Source: Gemmatimonadaceae bacterium
GTDB taxonomy: Bacteria > Gemmatimonadota > Gemmatimonadetes > Gemmatimonadales > Gemmatimonadaceae
Length of the DNA stretch: 64,000 bases
Assembly (NCBI GenBank): GCA_020852815.1
Contig: JADZAN010000046.1
Span: 124,001 to 188,000 of the forward strand
Direction of reading: 5' to 3'
Shown: one piece after another, positions 7,809 to 16,411 of the stretch
How positions within the stretch are numbered: position 1 is the stretch's first letter
Layout of the letters: every line of letters starts with the position of its first letter
Notes under the pieces: generated by a model
The model's database searches: none
Told to the model about the DNA's origin: nothing
Seen by the model: the letters and a program-made list of their open reading frames with translations, nothing else
Made by a program: the position numbers and the translations under genes

Positions 7809-9326
7809 GTGACCTTTGCCGATTTTGAACGCCGCGCGCAGACGGGGACGCTCGTCCCGGTGTGGCGCGACATCCTGCTCGACACCGATACGCCGGTCTC
7901 CGCCTTCGCCAAGCTGCGGCGAGCGCCATTTGCCTTCCTCCTCGAGTCGGCACCGGCCGGTGGCGAGACGTGGTCGCGCTACACCTTCATCGGGACCGAA
8001 CCGCACTCGGCGTGGCGACTCACGGAGCAGACGGTGGAGGAGTGGACGCCGTCGCTCGGCTGGCACGGCGCGCACACCGTCGACGATCCCATCGACGACT
8101 TGCAGCGCCGGGTGCGCGCGTTGCGCCCGGCGAGCGCCCCCGAGCTTGGCGAGTTCTGGGGGGGCGCGGTGGGCTTCTTCTCCTACGACGTGGTGCGGGC
8201 GATCGAGAATCTCCCCACCCCTCCGCGGCGCGGCGTTGCAGCTCCCGACGCCTGCTTCGTCTTCACGCGCTCGCTGGTGGTGATCGACAACTTGCGGGGG
8301 CAGGCGAGGCTGGTGGTGGCGGTGGACACCTCCGGGACGGGGGACGGGGGACGGGGGACGGGAGTGGCGCTGCGCGCCGCGTATGACCAGGCGTTAGGCG
8401 AGTTGGATGAGCTGGAGCGCAGGCTGCGGGAGCCGTCCGACCTTTCCGCGCTGCACTTTCCGGCGGATGCGCCGCGCGCAGAGGGGCGGTCGACGTATGC
8501 GCGGGAGGACTTCGAGCGCGACGTGGAGCGCATTCGCGAGTACATCTTCGCGGGAGACTGCTTCCAGGCGCTGTTGGCGCGGCGCATCGAGGTACCGCTC
8601 GACTTCGACACGACGACGTTGTATCGCGCACTGCGCGTCCTCAATCCGTCGCCGTACATGTACCACCTCATCCTCGACGGCGTGGAGCTGGTTGGCTCCT
8701 CGCCCGAACTCCTCGTGCGCGTCTCCGACGGCAACGTCACCGTGCGCCCGATTGCCGGGACGCGGCCACGCGGGCGCACGCCGGCCGAGGACGCGGCGAT
8801 GGCGGAGGAGCTGGCCGGCGACGAGAAGGAGCGCGCCGAGCACGTGATGCTCATCGACCTGGGGCGCAACGACGTCGGGCGCATCGCCGAGTACGGGAGC
8901 GTGAATGTCACCGAACTCATGACGGTCGAGCGCTACTCGCACGTATTGCACCTGGTGAGCGAGGTGCAAGGGAAGCTGCGCTCCGGACTCTCGGCGCTCG
9001 ACGCCTTCCGCGCGACCTTCCCGGCGGGGACGATGACCGGGGCCCCCAAGGTGCGCGCCATGCAGATCATCGACGAACTCGAGCCCGAACGGCGCGGGCC
9101 GTACGCGGGAGCGGTGGGCTACATCGCCGCCGGCGACCAGCGCATGGACCTGGCCATCACCATCCGCACGTGCGTGGTGGCGGGAGGGGTGGCCAACGTG
9201 CAGGCCGGCGCAGGCATCGTGGCCGACTCGGTCCCTTCGCGGGAGTGGGAGGAGACCGAGAACAAGGCGCGCGCCATGTTGACGGCGATTGGCCGCGCCC
9301 GGGCCGCCGGCCCCGGTTCGCGCTAG
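7809..9326 (+). CDS. trpE: Anthranilate synthase component I
   Basis: TrpE makes anthranilate from chorismate with ammonia supplied by TrpG, the first step of tryptophan synthesis. The tryptophan feedback-site motif LLES is near residue 37, followed by the SRYTFIG segment. The chorismate-binding core is complete: SSPELLVR, PIAGTRPRG, DLGRNDVGR, PAGTMTGAPK and GPYAGAVGY. The GTG at 7809 gives a 505-residue protein of normal length; the large upstream open frame is antisense to the neighbouring barrel gene. About residue 175-187 the protein carries a Gly/Thr-rich insert encoded by a 7-bp tandem repeat (8334-8365), in the loop between the two halves. No trpG is adjacent. Confidence 0.93.
   Translation: MTFADFERRAQTGTLVPVWRDILLDTDTPVSAFAKLRRAPFAFLLESAPAGGETWSRYTFIGTEPHSAWRLTEQTVEEWTPSLGWHGAHTVDDPIDDLQRRVRALRPASAPELGEFWGGAVGFFSYDVVRAIENLPTPPRRGVAAPDACFVFTRSLVVIDNLRGQARLVVAVDTSGTGDGGRGTGVALRAAYDQALGELDELERRLREPSDLSALHFPADAPRAEGRSTYAREDFERDVERIREYIFAGDCFQALLARRIEVPLDFDTTTLYRALRVLNPSPYMYHLILDGVELVGSSPELLVRVSDGNVTVRPIAGTRPRGRTPAEDAAMAEELAGDEKERAEHVMLIDLGRNDVGRIAEYGSVNVTELMTVERYSHVLHLVSEVQGKLRSGLSALDAFRATFPAGTMTGAPKVRAMQIIDELEPERRGPYAGAVGYIAAGDQRMDLAITIRTCVVAGGVANVQAGAGIVADSVPSREWEETENKARAMLTAIGRARAAGPGSR
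8334..8378 (+). repeat. G-quadruplex-type heptamer repeat plus hairpin, inside trpE
   Basis: Four perfect copies of GGGACGG run from 8334 to 8361, followed by GAGT and a short hairpin GGCGC-TGC-GCGCC (8366-8378; 5-bp arms, 3-nt loop). This is the same element architecture as at 35002, 52475 and 59106. It is read in frame as a Gly/Thr/Asp/Arg-rich loop of TrpE. Confidence 0.8.
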
Positions 9327-9328
9327 AA

Positions 9329-9402
9329 GTGGTTTCAACACCGGTAGCCGCGCCGTTGCCGGCGCAGCGCGCCGGCGCTGCGGCTACCGGTTTTGAAACC
9401 AC
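9329..9402. terminator. Long near-perfect inverted repeat after trpE
   Basis: The arms 9329-9351 and 9380-9402 are complementary over 23 bp with a single mismatch (C/A at the eleventh base). The interior holds a second GC-rich palindrome around GCCGGCGC. It begins two bases after the trpE stop and ends 42 bases before the cyclase start, so it probably terminates or stabilises the trpE transcript. There is no U tract. The arms share CACCGGTAG and GGTT/TCA blocks with the hairpin at 2366-2432. Confidence 0.7.
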
Positions 9403-9444
9403 CTGTAGGCGGATCGCGCCGGCCTCGGCATATTCCCACACGAA

Positions 9445-11055
9445 ATGACGTTCCGACTCGTCAGTAGCGACGGGAACATCCAGTTCGAGCTTCGCCCGGG
9501 GATGCCGATGATTCTCGGGCGCGCGCTGAACAGCGACCTCCCGGTCCTCGACCCCACCATCTCGCGCCGACACGCCGAGGTGAAGGCCGACGACGCCGGC
9601 GTTTCCGTGCGCGACCTGGGGTCGAGCAACGGAACGTTTGTCGCCGGTGCTCGCGTGGGGAGCGCGCGCCTGGCAGGGGGCGAGAAGATCGTCTTCGGCA
9701 AGGTGCAGTTCGAGATCCGCGAACTGTCGCCGATGCTCGTGGACGATGCGAGCGCGGAAAGCGTGCGCCGCGTGGCGCGCGCCGGAACCACGATCATTCG
9801 CCAGGTCCCCGTCCCCAGCGCCGACCAGGCGCTCGAGCTGGCGTTGCGCGCCAGCGGCGTGCAGAAGGCCATCGAGGACGGACAGGCCGGACTCACGCCG
9901 GCGGAGCGCGACCGGCTCAAGCTCACGCTCCTCCTCGAGATCTCGAAGGCGCTCACACGCACCATCGACGTTGCCGAAGTGCTGGAGAAGATGGTGCAGT
10001 TCACCTTTCGACTCCTCGACGTTGGCCACGTCTCGATCCTGCTGTTCGACGAGAACGAGCAGTTGGTGCCGCGCATCGCGCGCACGCGTGGCGGCGAGCA
10101 CGCACCGCGCCCCATCTCTCCGACGCTGGCGAGCACGGTCATCCAGAAGAAGGTCGCCGTCCTCTCCGACGTGGCTGGCGACTCGCATCGTGTGACGCCG
10201 ACTGGCGGTCTCAGCACGGGGATGGCGCGCAACGCCGCGTGTGCGCCGCTCATCGCGGGCGAGGGGCGCGTCCTTGGCGTGCTGTACGTCGACAGTCTCA
10301 CGCCCACGTCGCGCGTGAGCGATGAGGACCTCGACTTCCTGGTGTCGTTTGCGGGAATCGGCGCGGTGGCGCTCGACAACATCCGGGCGGAAGAGCGCAT
10401 CCGGCAGGAGTCGCGCATCCGGGACAACTTCGAGCGCTTCTTCACGCCGCATCTCGCGGCGCGAATCGCCGCCTCGCCGCAGGCGCTGGGGTTGGGCGGA
10501 GAGCGTCGCGTGGTCGGCGTCCTCTTTGCCGACATTCGCGGCTTTACCGAACTCTCGGCGCGCATGGCGCCTGACGAGACGGCGCGCTTCCTCACCGAGT
10601 ACTTCTCGGAGATGGTCGACGTCGTGTTCCGGCACGGCGGGACGCTGGACAAGTTCATCGGCGACGCGGTGATGGCGCAGTGGGGGGCGCCGATCAGCGC
10701 CGTGGACGACGCGGACCGGGCGGTGGAGGCGGCGCTCGACATGATGCGGGCGGTGGATCACCTCAATGCGCGCTGGCGCAGCGAGGGGAGGCCGGAGATC
10801 CAGGTGGGGATCGGGTTGAGCCACGGCGAGGCGTTTGCCGGCTACCTGGGATCGGAGCGGCGACTCGAGTACACGATCATCGGCGACACGGTCAACACCG
10901 CCTCGCGCCTGTGCGCGTGGGCGGAGGGGGGGGAGATCCTCGTGTCGGAGTCGATGCGTGCCGCGTTCACGCGCGGGCACACGTTAGGCGACCGCGAGCC
11001 GCTCACGCTGCGCGGCAAGGCGGAGCCGGTGCCGGTGTTCCGCGCCCTCCGCTAA
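9445..11055 (+). CDS. FHA-GAF-class III adenylate/guanylate cyclase
   Basis: The protein has 536 residues. Residues 1-95 are a forkhead-associated phosphothreonine-binding domain (GRALNSD, SRRHAEV, SSNGTFVAG). About 150-330 is a GAF sensory domain. About 355-530 is a class III cyclase homology domain. The metal-binding aspartates are in FADIRGFTEL and DKFIGDAVMA, and the transition-state region is in YTIIGDTVNTASRL with Asn and Arg both present, so it looks active. Lys in LDKFIGD and Thr in EYTIIGD are compatible with ATP use, so cAMP is the likelier product. It is probably cytoplasmic, because no membrane segment is seen. The next gene starts one base after the stop. Confidence 0.92.
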   Translation: MTFRLVSSDGNIQFELRPGMPMILGRALNSDLPVLDPTISRRHAEVKADDAGVSVRDLGSSNGTFVAGARVGSARLAGGEKIVFGKVQFEIRELSPMLVDDASAESVRRVARAGTTIIRQVPVPSADQALELALRASGVQKAIEDGQAGLTPAERDRLKLTLLLEISKALTRTIDVAEVLEKMVQFTFRLLDVGHVSILLFDENEQLVPRIARTRGGEHAPRPISPTLASTVIQKKVAVLSDVAGDSHRVTPTGGLSTGMARNAACAPLIAGEGRVLGVLYVDSLTPTSRVSDEDLDFLVSFAGIGAVALDNIRAEERIRQESRIRDNFERFFTPHLAARIAASPQALGLGGERRVVGVLFADIRGFTELSARMAPDETARFLTEYFSEMVDVVFRHGGTLDKFIGDAVMAQWGAPISAVDDADRAVEAALDMMRAVDHLNARWRSEGRPEIQVGIGLSHGEAFAGYLGSERRLEYTIIGDTVNTASRLCAWAEGGEILVSESMRAAFTRGHTLGDREPLTLRGKAEPVPVFRALR

Positions 11056-11056
11056 C

Positions 11057-11893
11057 GTGGGCGTGCAGGTCACCATCGTCGGCGCCGTGCCGCCGGGCTA
11101 CGTGCGCCTCGACCTGCCGCAGGGCATCGCCGTGGTGCACCACAAGGTGGCCGAGTCCACGCGCGCGGCGCTGGCCGCGGGGACGCTGTACGCCTGGGCG
11201 GCGGCGCACCCCGATCGCCGCCAGATGCAAGGGCGCCTCCCCGTCTATGCCGCCCCGCTCCCCGACGGTGCCCCGACCGTGGTCGTGCGGCACGCACGGC
11301 ACGGCGGGATGCTGGCCCCGGTGCTGCGCGACCTCTTTCTCCCCCCCACGCGCGCGCCGCGCGAGTTGCGCACGGCACTCATCCTCGCGCAACTCGGCGT
11401 CCCCACGCCGCCCGTTGCGGGGTACGCCGTGTATCGCGCCGGCCCCATCCTGCGGCGCGCCGACGTGATGACGCTCCTCCTCCCCGGTGAGGACCTGGGG
11501 GCCATGCTGCGCGCGTCGGCGAGCGATGCCGACCGGGAGCGGCTGGTCACCCCCGTGGCGGCGCTGCTGGGGGCGCTGACCCAGGCGGGGGCGTGGCACC
11601 CCGACCTCAACGTGAAGAACATCCTCCTCGTCCCCGACGATGCGGGTGAGTTGCACCCGGCGGTGCTCGACGTCGATCGCGTGCGCTTCGTGCCGCCCGG
11701 CGATCCCAACGTGCGCGAGGCCAACTTCCGGCGCCTCGAGCAGTCGCTCGACAAGTGGCGCGCCCTGCACGGCGCCGGCTTCACGAGCGACCAGCGGCGC
11801 GCGATTCACGAGCGCCTCCTGCAGGATGAGGCGGTCGAGGCCACGCACCGCGCGCTGGCGCTCGACGCCCACATGCCCACCGACCTCACATGA
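11057..11893 (+). CDS. Kdo kinase / WaaP-like lipopolysaccharide kinase
   Basis: This 278-residue protein has the atypical protein-kinase fold of LPS core kinases. The catalytic loop HPDLNVKNILL is at residues 181-191 (His181, Asp183, Asn188), and the metal-binding Asp lies in VLDVD (about 203-207). The closest described role is phosphorylation of Kdo or heptose in the lipid A-core region. The GTG start follows the cyclase stop by one base (TAACGTG). A family 9 glycosyltransferase follows, supporting an LPS inner-core function. Exact acceptor specificity cannot be read from sequence. Confidence 0.8.
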   Translation: MGVQVTIVGAVPPGYVRLDLPQGIAVVHHKVAESTRAALAAGTLYAWAAAHPDRRQMQGRLPVYAAPLPDGAPTVVVRHARHGGMLAPVLRDLFLPPTRAPRELRTALILAQLGVPTPPVAGYAVYRAGPILRRADVMTLLLPGEDLGAMLRASASDADRERLVTPVAALLGALTQAGAWHPDLNVKNILLVPDDAGELHPAVLDVDRVRFVPPGDPNVREANFRRLEQSLDKWRALHGAGFTSDQRRAIHERLLQDEAVEATHRALALDAHMPTDLT

Positions 11894-11936
11894 TCGCCGC
11901 GCCATCACCCTTCCCGGCGCGACCAGGAGCACTCCC

Positions 11937-12977
11937 ATGAAGGACGCCAAGCTCGACCGCGTGGGGATCGTGATGATGAGCGCCGTGGGCGATGCCGTGC
12001 ACGTCCTCCCCGTCATCAACGCCATCAAGCGTCACCAGGCAAGCGCGCACATCACGTGGGTGCTGCAGCCGGGGCCGGCCACGCTGGTGCGCGGGCATCG
12101 CAGCATCGACGAGATCGTCATCTTCGACCGCTCCAGGGGGCGGCGTGCCTTCACCGACGTGAAGCGCGAACTCGCGCAGCGCCCGTTCGACCTCGTCCTC
12201 GACCTGCAGGTCTACTTCAAGGCGGGACTCGTCACGTCGTTCACGCGCGCCCCCATCAAGCTGGGCTTCGACAAGGCGCGCGCCCGCGACCTCAACTGGC
12301 TCTTCACCACGCATCGCATCCCGCCGCACCCGGTGGGGCAGCACGTGCAGGACCAGTACTTCGAGTTCCTCACCGCGTTAGGCATTCCCTTCGAGCCGGT
12401 CACCTGGGACCTGGGCCCTACCGACGAAGAGCGCGCCTGGCAACGGGGCTTCTTCGCCCCCATCGAGCGCCCCACCGCGGCGATCGTCGTCGCCACCAGC
12501 AAGGCGGAGAAGGACTGGATCCCCGAGCGATGGGCGCAGGTGGTCGACGTCCTGTACGAGGACTACGGGTTGCAACCGGTGCTGGTCGGCGCCCGCACGG
12601 CGCGGGAGCTGGCGGCCGAGCAGGTGATCATGGCCAAGGCACACCACCGCCCCATCTCGGCGCTGGGGAGCGGGCTGCGGCGACTCGTCTCGATCCTCGA
12701 TGGCTCGTCGCTCGTCCTTGCCCCCGACACCGGCCCGCTGCACATCGCCGTGGCACTGCAGCGCCCGGTGATCTCGCTCATGGGATACACGAACCCCAGG
12801 CGCACCGGACCGTACCGCGCCTATCACGACCTCCTCATCGACGCCTACGGCGACCCCGGCGAGGACTATCCGATCAGCATGGAGAACCGCCCCGGACGCA
12901 TGCCCAACATCACCGTCGACGACGTGCTCACCAAGGTCGAGCATTGGCAGCGGACGTACGGGAGCGTGCGACCTTAA
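11937..12977 (+). CDS. Family 9 glycosyltransferase (ADP-heptose:LPS heptosyltransferase-like)
   Basis: The 346-residue protein has the GT-B fold of heptosyltransferases that add heptose to the LPS inner core at the cytoplasmic face of the inner membrane. Visible are the N-terminal VGIVMMSAVGDAVHVLPV motif, the start of the C-terminal Rossmann half (AAIVVATSKAEKDW) and the nucleotide-sugar site LAPDTGPLHIAVAL. The ATG at 11937 has AGGAG a few bases upstream. It lies downstream of the Kdo-kinase-like gene, presumably in one operon. Confidence 0.87.
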   Translation: MKDAKLDRVGIVMMSAVGDAVHVLPVINAIKRHQASAHITWVLQPGPATLVRGHRSIDEIVIFDRSRGRRAFTDVKRELAQRPFDLVLDLQVYFKAGLVTSFTRAPIKLGFDKARARDLNWLFTTHRIPPHPVGQHVQDQYFEFLTALGIPFEPVTWDLGPTDEERAWQRGFFAPIERPTAAIVVATSKAEKDWIPERWAQVVDVLYEDYGLQPVLVGARTARELAAEQVIMAKAHHRPISALGSGLRRLVSILDGSSLVLAPDTGPLHIAVALQRPVISLMGYTNPRRTGPYRAYHDLLIDAYGDPGEDYPISMENRPGRMPNITVDDVLTKVEHWQRTYGSVRP

Positions 12978-13069
12978 CGTCGCCCCTTCTTGCCGCGTCC
13001 AATGTCCGGGTGAGTTTTCAGTCTGCACCCGACGCGACCATCGTATCCCATACCCTCCCCGGAGGACCC

Positions 13070-13447
13070 GTGAAACGTTTGTGGATGTCGCTCGCCGCCG
13101 CGCTCCTCGTCGTCGCTTTCGCCGCACCACGCGCGCACGCGCAGGGCGGACCGCCGCCGGGTGGCCAGCGTGGCCCCGGGCGCATGATGGAAATGCTGAT
13201 GCAGGGGATCACGCTCGACGACGCGCAGAAGGCGAAGGTCGACTCGATCCAGGCCAAGTACCAGAAGGAGATGCCGCCGTTCACGCCCGGCGAACCGCCG
13301 GCCCCTGAGGCGATGCAGAAGCGCCGCGAACTGATGACGAAACAGCAGGACGAGATTCGCACCGTTCTCACGGCCGACCAGCAGAAGGTCTTCGACAAGA
13401 ACGTGGCCGACATGCGCGAACGCATGGGACGCCGCCCAGGCAACTGA
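13070..13447 (+). CDS. Spy/CpxP-like periplasmic protein
   Basis: This 125-residue secreted protein has a signal peptide (VKRLWMSLAAALLVVAFAA, cleavage near AHAQ). A helical mature domain carries the LTADQQ (LTxxQ) motif, Met/Gln-rich helices and a Pro-rich spacer. Members of this family are ATP-independent chaperones or envelope-stress sensors in the periplasm. The GTG at 13070 has a strong GGAGG five bases upstream. The gene stands alone between the heptosyltransferase and a terminator. Confidence 0.8.
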   Translation: MKRLWMSLAAALLVVAFAAPRAHAQGGPPPGGQRGPGRMMEMLMQGITLDDAQKAKVDSIQAKYQKEMPPFTPGEPPAPEAMQKRRELMTKQQDEIRTVLTADQQKVFDKNVADMRERMGRRPGN

Positions 13448-13485
13448 CCGAAGGCTGTTTCCAGCGCCACACGCACGGAACGCAG

Positions 13486-13519
13486 ACGGGGGACGGAATC
13501 ACGCGATTCCGTCCCCCGT
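13486..13519. terminator. Perfect 15-bp hairpin between convergent genes
   Basis: Arms ACGGGGGACGGAATC and its exact complement flank an ACGC loop. It lies between the Spy-like stop (13447) and the maf stop (13546) and should work in both directions as a stem-loop. The left arm starts with the same ACGGGGGACGG block that forms the dispersed heptamer repeats elsewhere in the window. Confidence 0.8.
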
Positions 13520-13545
13520 TCACGCATGTCCGAGGCGCGCCTCGC

Positions 13546-14151
13546 TCACCCGTCCGCGTCGAGTCCGCGGAAGTGGTACGTGACGCCCACCTCCCGCAGC
13601 AGCGCCACCAGCCTGCCTAACGCCAGCCCCATCACGGCGAAGTAGTCGCCGTGGATCCGCTCGACGAGCGTGGCACCAAACCCCTGGATGCCGTACGCCC
13701 CCGCCTTGTCCATCGGCTCGCCGGTGGCGACGTAGTCGCGGAGCTGCGCCGGCTGCAAGGGCCGGAACGTCACCTCCACCGCCTCCACGCCGGAGACGAG
13801 CCCCCCGCCACGTGCAACAGCAACGGCGGTGTAGACCCAGTGCGTGCGCCCCGCCAGGCGCGCCAGCATGCGCTCGGCGTCGGCGGCATCGGTGGGCTTG
13901 CCCAGCACCTCGCCGTCGATCACGACGATCGTGTCGGCACCGATCACGACCGCGTCGGGCATCGCCCGCGCCACCACCTGCGCCTTCTCGCGCGCCAGCC
14001 GCTCGGCGTGCGCCGGCGGATGCTCCCCCGGGAGGTACGACTCGTCGATGTCGGCCGGACGCACCTCGTGCCCGATCCCGACCTGCGCCAGCAACTCGCG
14101 CCGCCGCGGCGACTGCGAGGCGAGCACGACGCGGAGCGGCGTGTCGCTCAT
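13546..14151 (-). CDS. maf: Maf-like nucleoside triphosphate pyrophosphatase
   Basis: Maf proteins hydrolyse dTTP/UTP or modified nucleotides to monophosphates and pyrophosphate, a house-cleaning role linked to septum formation. The signature LASQSPRRRELL is at residues 10-21, with the catalytic-region VIGADTIVV and GKPTD motifs, and the YGIQG segment near the C-terminus. The length of 201 residues is normal. It is the last gene of the minus-strand run beginning at arsR, directly after dtd (one base between genes). Confidence 0.93.
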   Translation of the reverse strand: MSDTPLRVVLASQSPRRRELLAQVGIGHEVRPADIDESYLPGEHPPAHAERLAREKAQVVARAMPDAVVIGADTIVVIDGEVLGKPTDAADAERMLARLAGRTHWVYTAVAVARGGGLVSGVEAVEVTFRPLQPAQLRDYVATGEPMDKAGAYGIQGFGATLVERIHGDYFAVMGLALGRLVALLREVGVTYHFRGLDADG

Positions 14152-14152
14152 C

Positions 14153-14617
14153 TCATCGCTCCAGCCAGAGCGTCACCGGGCCATCGTTCACGATGTCGAC
14201 TTCCATCGACGCCCCGAACTCTCCCGTCTCGACCTTCGCCCCCGTGGCGCGCAGCATCGCCACGAAGCGCTCGTACAGCGGGATGGCCTGCTCCGGGCGC
14301 GCCGCGTCGATGAACGAGGGGCGCCGCCCCTTGGCCGCGTCGCCGTACAGCGTGAACTGCGACACCACGAGCAGCGAGCCCGCCACGTCGCCTAACGCCA
14401 GGTTCATCTTGTCCTCGGCGTCGGAAAAGAGGCGCAGCCCCACGACCTTCTCCGCCATCCAGCGCAGCTGCTCCTCACCGTCGGTGTGCGTGAAGCCCAC
14501 CAGGAGGACGAAGCCCTTGCCGATGCGCCCGGCTACGCGCGAGGCCACGCGCGAGGCGCGGTCAACCTCGCGAATGCGCACCTCGCCGCGCGAGACCCGC
14601 TGCACCAGGACGCGCAC
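14153..14617 (-). CDS. dtd: D-aminoacyl-tRNA deacylase
   Basis: Dtd hydrolyses D-amino acids (and mischarged glycine) from tRNA. The 154-residue protein shows the family signatures: MRVLVQRVSRG at the N-terminus, SQFTLYGD (about 90-97) and the C-terminal cross-subunit NDGPVT motif that contains the Gly-cisPro-like active-site element. It starts at a GTG three bases after the aquaporin stop and ends one base before maf, so these genes are translated together. Confidence 0.95.
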   Translation of the reverse strand: MRVLVQRVSRGEVRIREVDRASRVASRVAGRIGKGFVLLVGFTHTDGEEQLRWMAEKVVGLRLFSDAEDKMNLALGDVAGSLLVVSQFTLYGDAAKGRRPSFIDAARPEQAIPLYERFVAMLRATGAKVETGEFGASMEVDIVNDGPVTLWLER

Positions 14618-14620
14618 CGC

Positions 14621-15286
14621 CTAACGCTCGCCTCGCAACCAGCGCAGCACCAGCGCCGCCGCGACCATCCCGGCCATCGGTGCGGCCCAATAGATCCACA
14701 GCGAGTCCAAGCGCTGCCCGATGAGCGCCGGCCCCAGCGAACGGGCCGGGTTCATCGACGCTCCGGTGAGCGGTCCGCCCATGAGGACGTCGAGCGCGAC
14801 CGCCATGCCGATCGCCACCGCGGCGCCCCCACCGCCCCATCGATCGTCCGACGTTGCCCCGACCACCGTAGCCATGAGGACAAACGAGAGCCAGAACTCG
14901 ATGGCGAAGGTTGCCCCCACGGAGACCGTGGGGATTGTCGCGCCAAGGCTCCCCGCGTTGCCCAGTGTAGCGAGGAGGATGAGCGAGGCGATCGAGGCAC
15001 CGGCACACTGCGCCAGGACGTACCCCGCCGCCTCGCGCGCCGGGAACTTCCCCGTCACCACGAGGGCGACGGTGACCGCTGGGTTGATGTGCGCCCCCGA
15101 GATGCCGCCGATGGTGGCGATGAGCACCGTGACCAGGAAACCCCAGGTCAGGGCGATCCCCGTCAGCCCCAACGCCCCCTGCGAGATCACGTTGGTCATC
15201 ACACTCCCGGTCCCCACGAGGACCAGGAGACAGGTGCCGAGCAGCTCGGCGGCAAGGCGGCGGGAGAGCGGAGGGGTGTCGGCCAT
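14621..15286 (-). CDS. Aquaporin / MIP-family channel in the ars operon
   Basis: This is a 221-residue six-helix channel with both NPA boxes intact: SGAHINPAVT (about 64-73) and GASMNPARS (about 175-183). MIP channels conduct water or small uncharged solutes such as glycerol and arsenite. It sits 56 bases after arsM in an operon headed by arsR, and no ArsB or Acr3 efflux pump is in the window. It may therefore act as the arsenite exit channel, as AqpS does in Sinorhizobium. That role is inference from context. A plain AqpZ role remains possible. Confidence 0.88.
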   Translation of the reverse strand: MADTPPLSRRLAAELLGTCLLVLVGTGSVMTNVISQGALGLTGIALTWGFLVTVLIATIGGISGAHINPAVTVALVVTGKFPAREAAGYVLAQCAGASIASLILLATLGNAGSLGATIPTVSVGATFAIEFWLSFVLMATVVGATSDDRWGGGGAAVAIGMAVALDVLMGGPLTGASMNPARSLGPALIGQRLDSLWIYWAAPMAGMVAAALVLRWLRGER

Positions 15287-15341
15287 GGCGGAGGGGAAGT
15301 GGACGCGGGAATGGTGTCGCCCCCGGCGCCGCGGCGCCAGC

Positions 15342-16364
15342 CTAACGCGCCGGCTTCCGCGCCCGCACGAAGGCGCTCATGACCTTCCCTTCCACGGCGG
15401 GAATCAGCGACTCGGCGTCCAACCCGGCCGACTCGATCAGGGCGCGGGCGTCTGCGGCGGTGTAGACGCGCGTGGGCTCGATGCCGATGTCGCGGAAGCC
15501 GGCACGCGCGAGAAGCGCCGCGTAGTCTCCCTCCTCGAGCGCCCCGGACACACACCCCGTGAAGAGCGCAACGCTGCGTTGCACCTCGCTCGGGAGCTCG
15601 CCGCGCAGCACCACATCCGACACCGCGAGGCGCCCCCCCGGCCTGAGGACGCGAAACGCCTCGCGCATTACCTGCGGCTTGTCGGCCGAGAGGTTGATGA
15701 CGCAGTTGGAGATGATGACGTCGACGCTGGCGTCGGGGAGTGGAATGTGCTCGATCTCTCCCTTGAGGAACTCGACGTTGTTCGCGCCGGCCTTGGCCTG
15801 GTTGTCGCGCGCGAGGGCGAGCATGTCGTCGGTCATGTCGAGGCCGTACGCCTTGCCGCCGGGGCCTACCCGACGCGCCGAGAGAAGGACGTCGATCCCG
15901 CCCCCCGAGCCCAGGTCGAGGACCACCTCGCCAGGCGACAGCTCGGCGAGCGCGGTGGGGTTGCCGCAACCTAACGACGCGAGGAGCGCCGTCGCGGGAA
16001 TCCCCTCCACCTCACCTGCCTCGTACAGATCGGTCGTGATCGGGTCCCAGACTTCGCCATCGCCGCCACAGCACGAGGTCCCGCACCCGCAGGAGGGGGC
16101 GTTCCCCTCGACCGCACGGCGCGCCGCCTGCGCGTACTTCTCACGCACCGTCGCGCGCAGCGCCTCGCCACCAGCCGGTGCGTGCGGCACGGGAGCGCTG
16201 GAGGGCGACAACTCCGCCGCGGCCCCCGACGACACGACCGCTGCGCGTGCGGCGCTCACCGCGCTTCCCTGCACCTGCTTCGCGCGCCCCGCAATTGTCG
16301 TCGTTTGCACCTGCTGGTCGCTGCAGCACCCCGGCGCGCAGCATGCCTCGTCATGGTCCGACAT
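15342..16364 (-). CDS. arsM: Arsenite S-adenosylmethionine methyltransferase
   Basis: ArsM methylates As(III) stepwise to volatile or less retained products using SAM. The 340-residue protein has the SAM-binding motif [13 protein letters not shown] and the three arsenic-ligand cysteine contexts typical of the family: [16 protein letters not shown] and FTGCVSGAL. The N-terminus is unusual, with two extra cysteine clusters (CCAPGCC and SCGCGTSCC) separated by an Ala/Ser/Pro-rich linker. The ATG at 16364 is preferred over 16376 because GAGGTG lies six bases upstream on the minus strand. The gene is followed by the aquaporin. Confidence 0.94.
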   Translation of the reverse strand: MSDHDEACCAPGCCSDQQVQTTTIAGRAKQVQGSAVSAARAAVVSSGAAAELSPSSAPVPHAPAGGEALRATVREKYAQAARRAVEGNAPSCGCGTSCCGGDGEVWDPITTDLYEAGEVEGIPATALLASLGCGNPTALAELSPGEVVLDLGSGGGIDVLLSARRVGPGGKAYGLDMTDDMLALARDNQAKAGANNVEFLKGEIEHIPLPDASVDVIISNCVINLSADKPQVMREAFRVLRPGGRLAVSDVVLRGELPSEVQRSVALFTGCVSGALEEGDYAALLARAGFRDIGIEPTRVYTAADARALIESAGLDAESLIPAVEGKVMSAFVRARKPAR

Positions 16365-16411
16365 ATTGCACCTCACGATAGTGGTCGCCGCGTCATGGCG
16401 GCGGATGAAGG

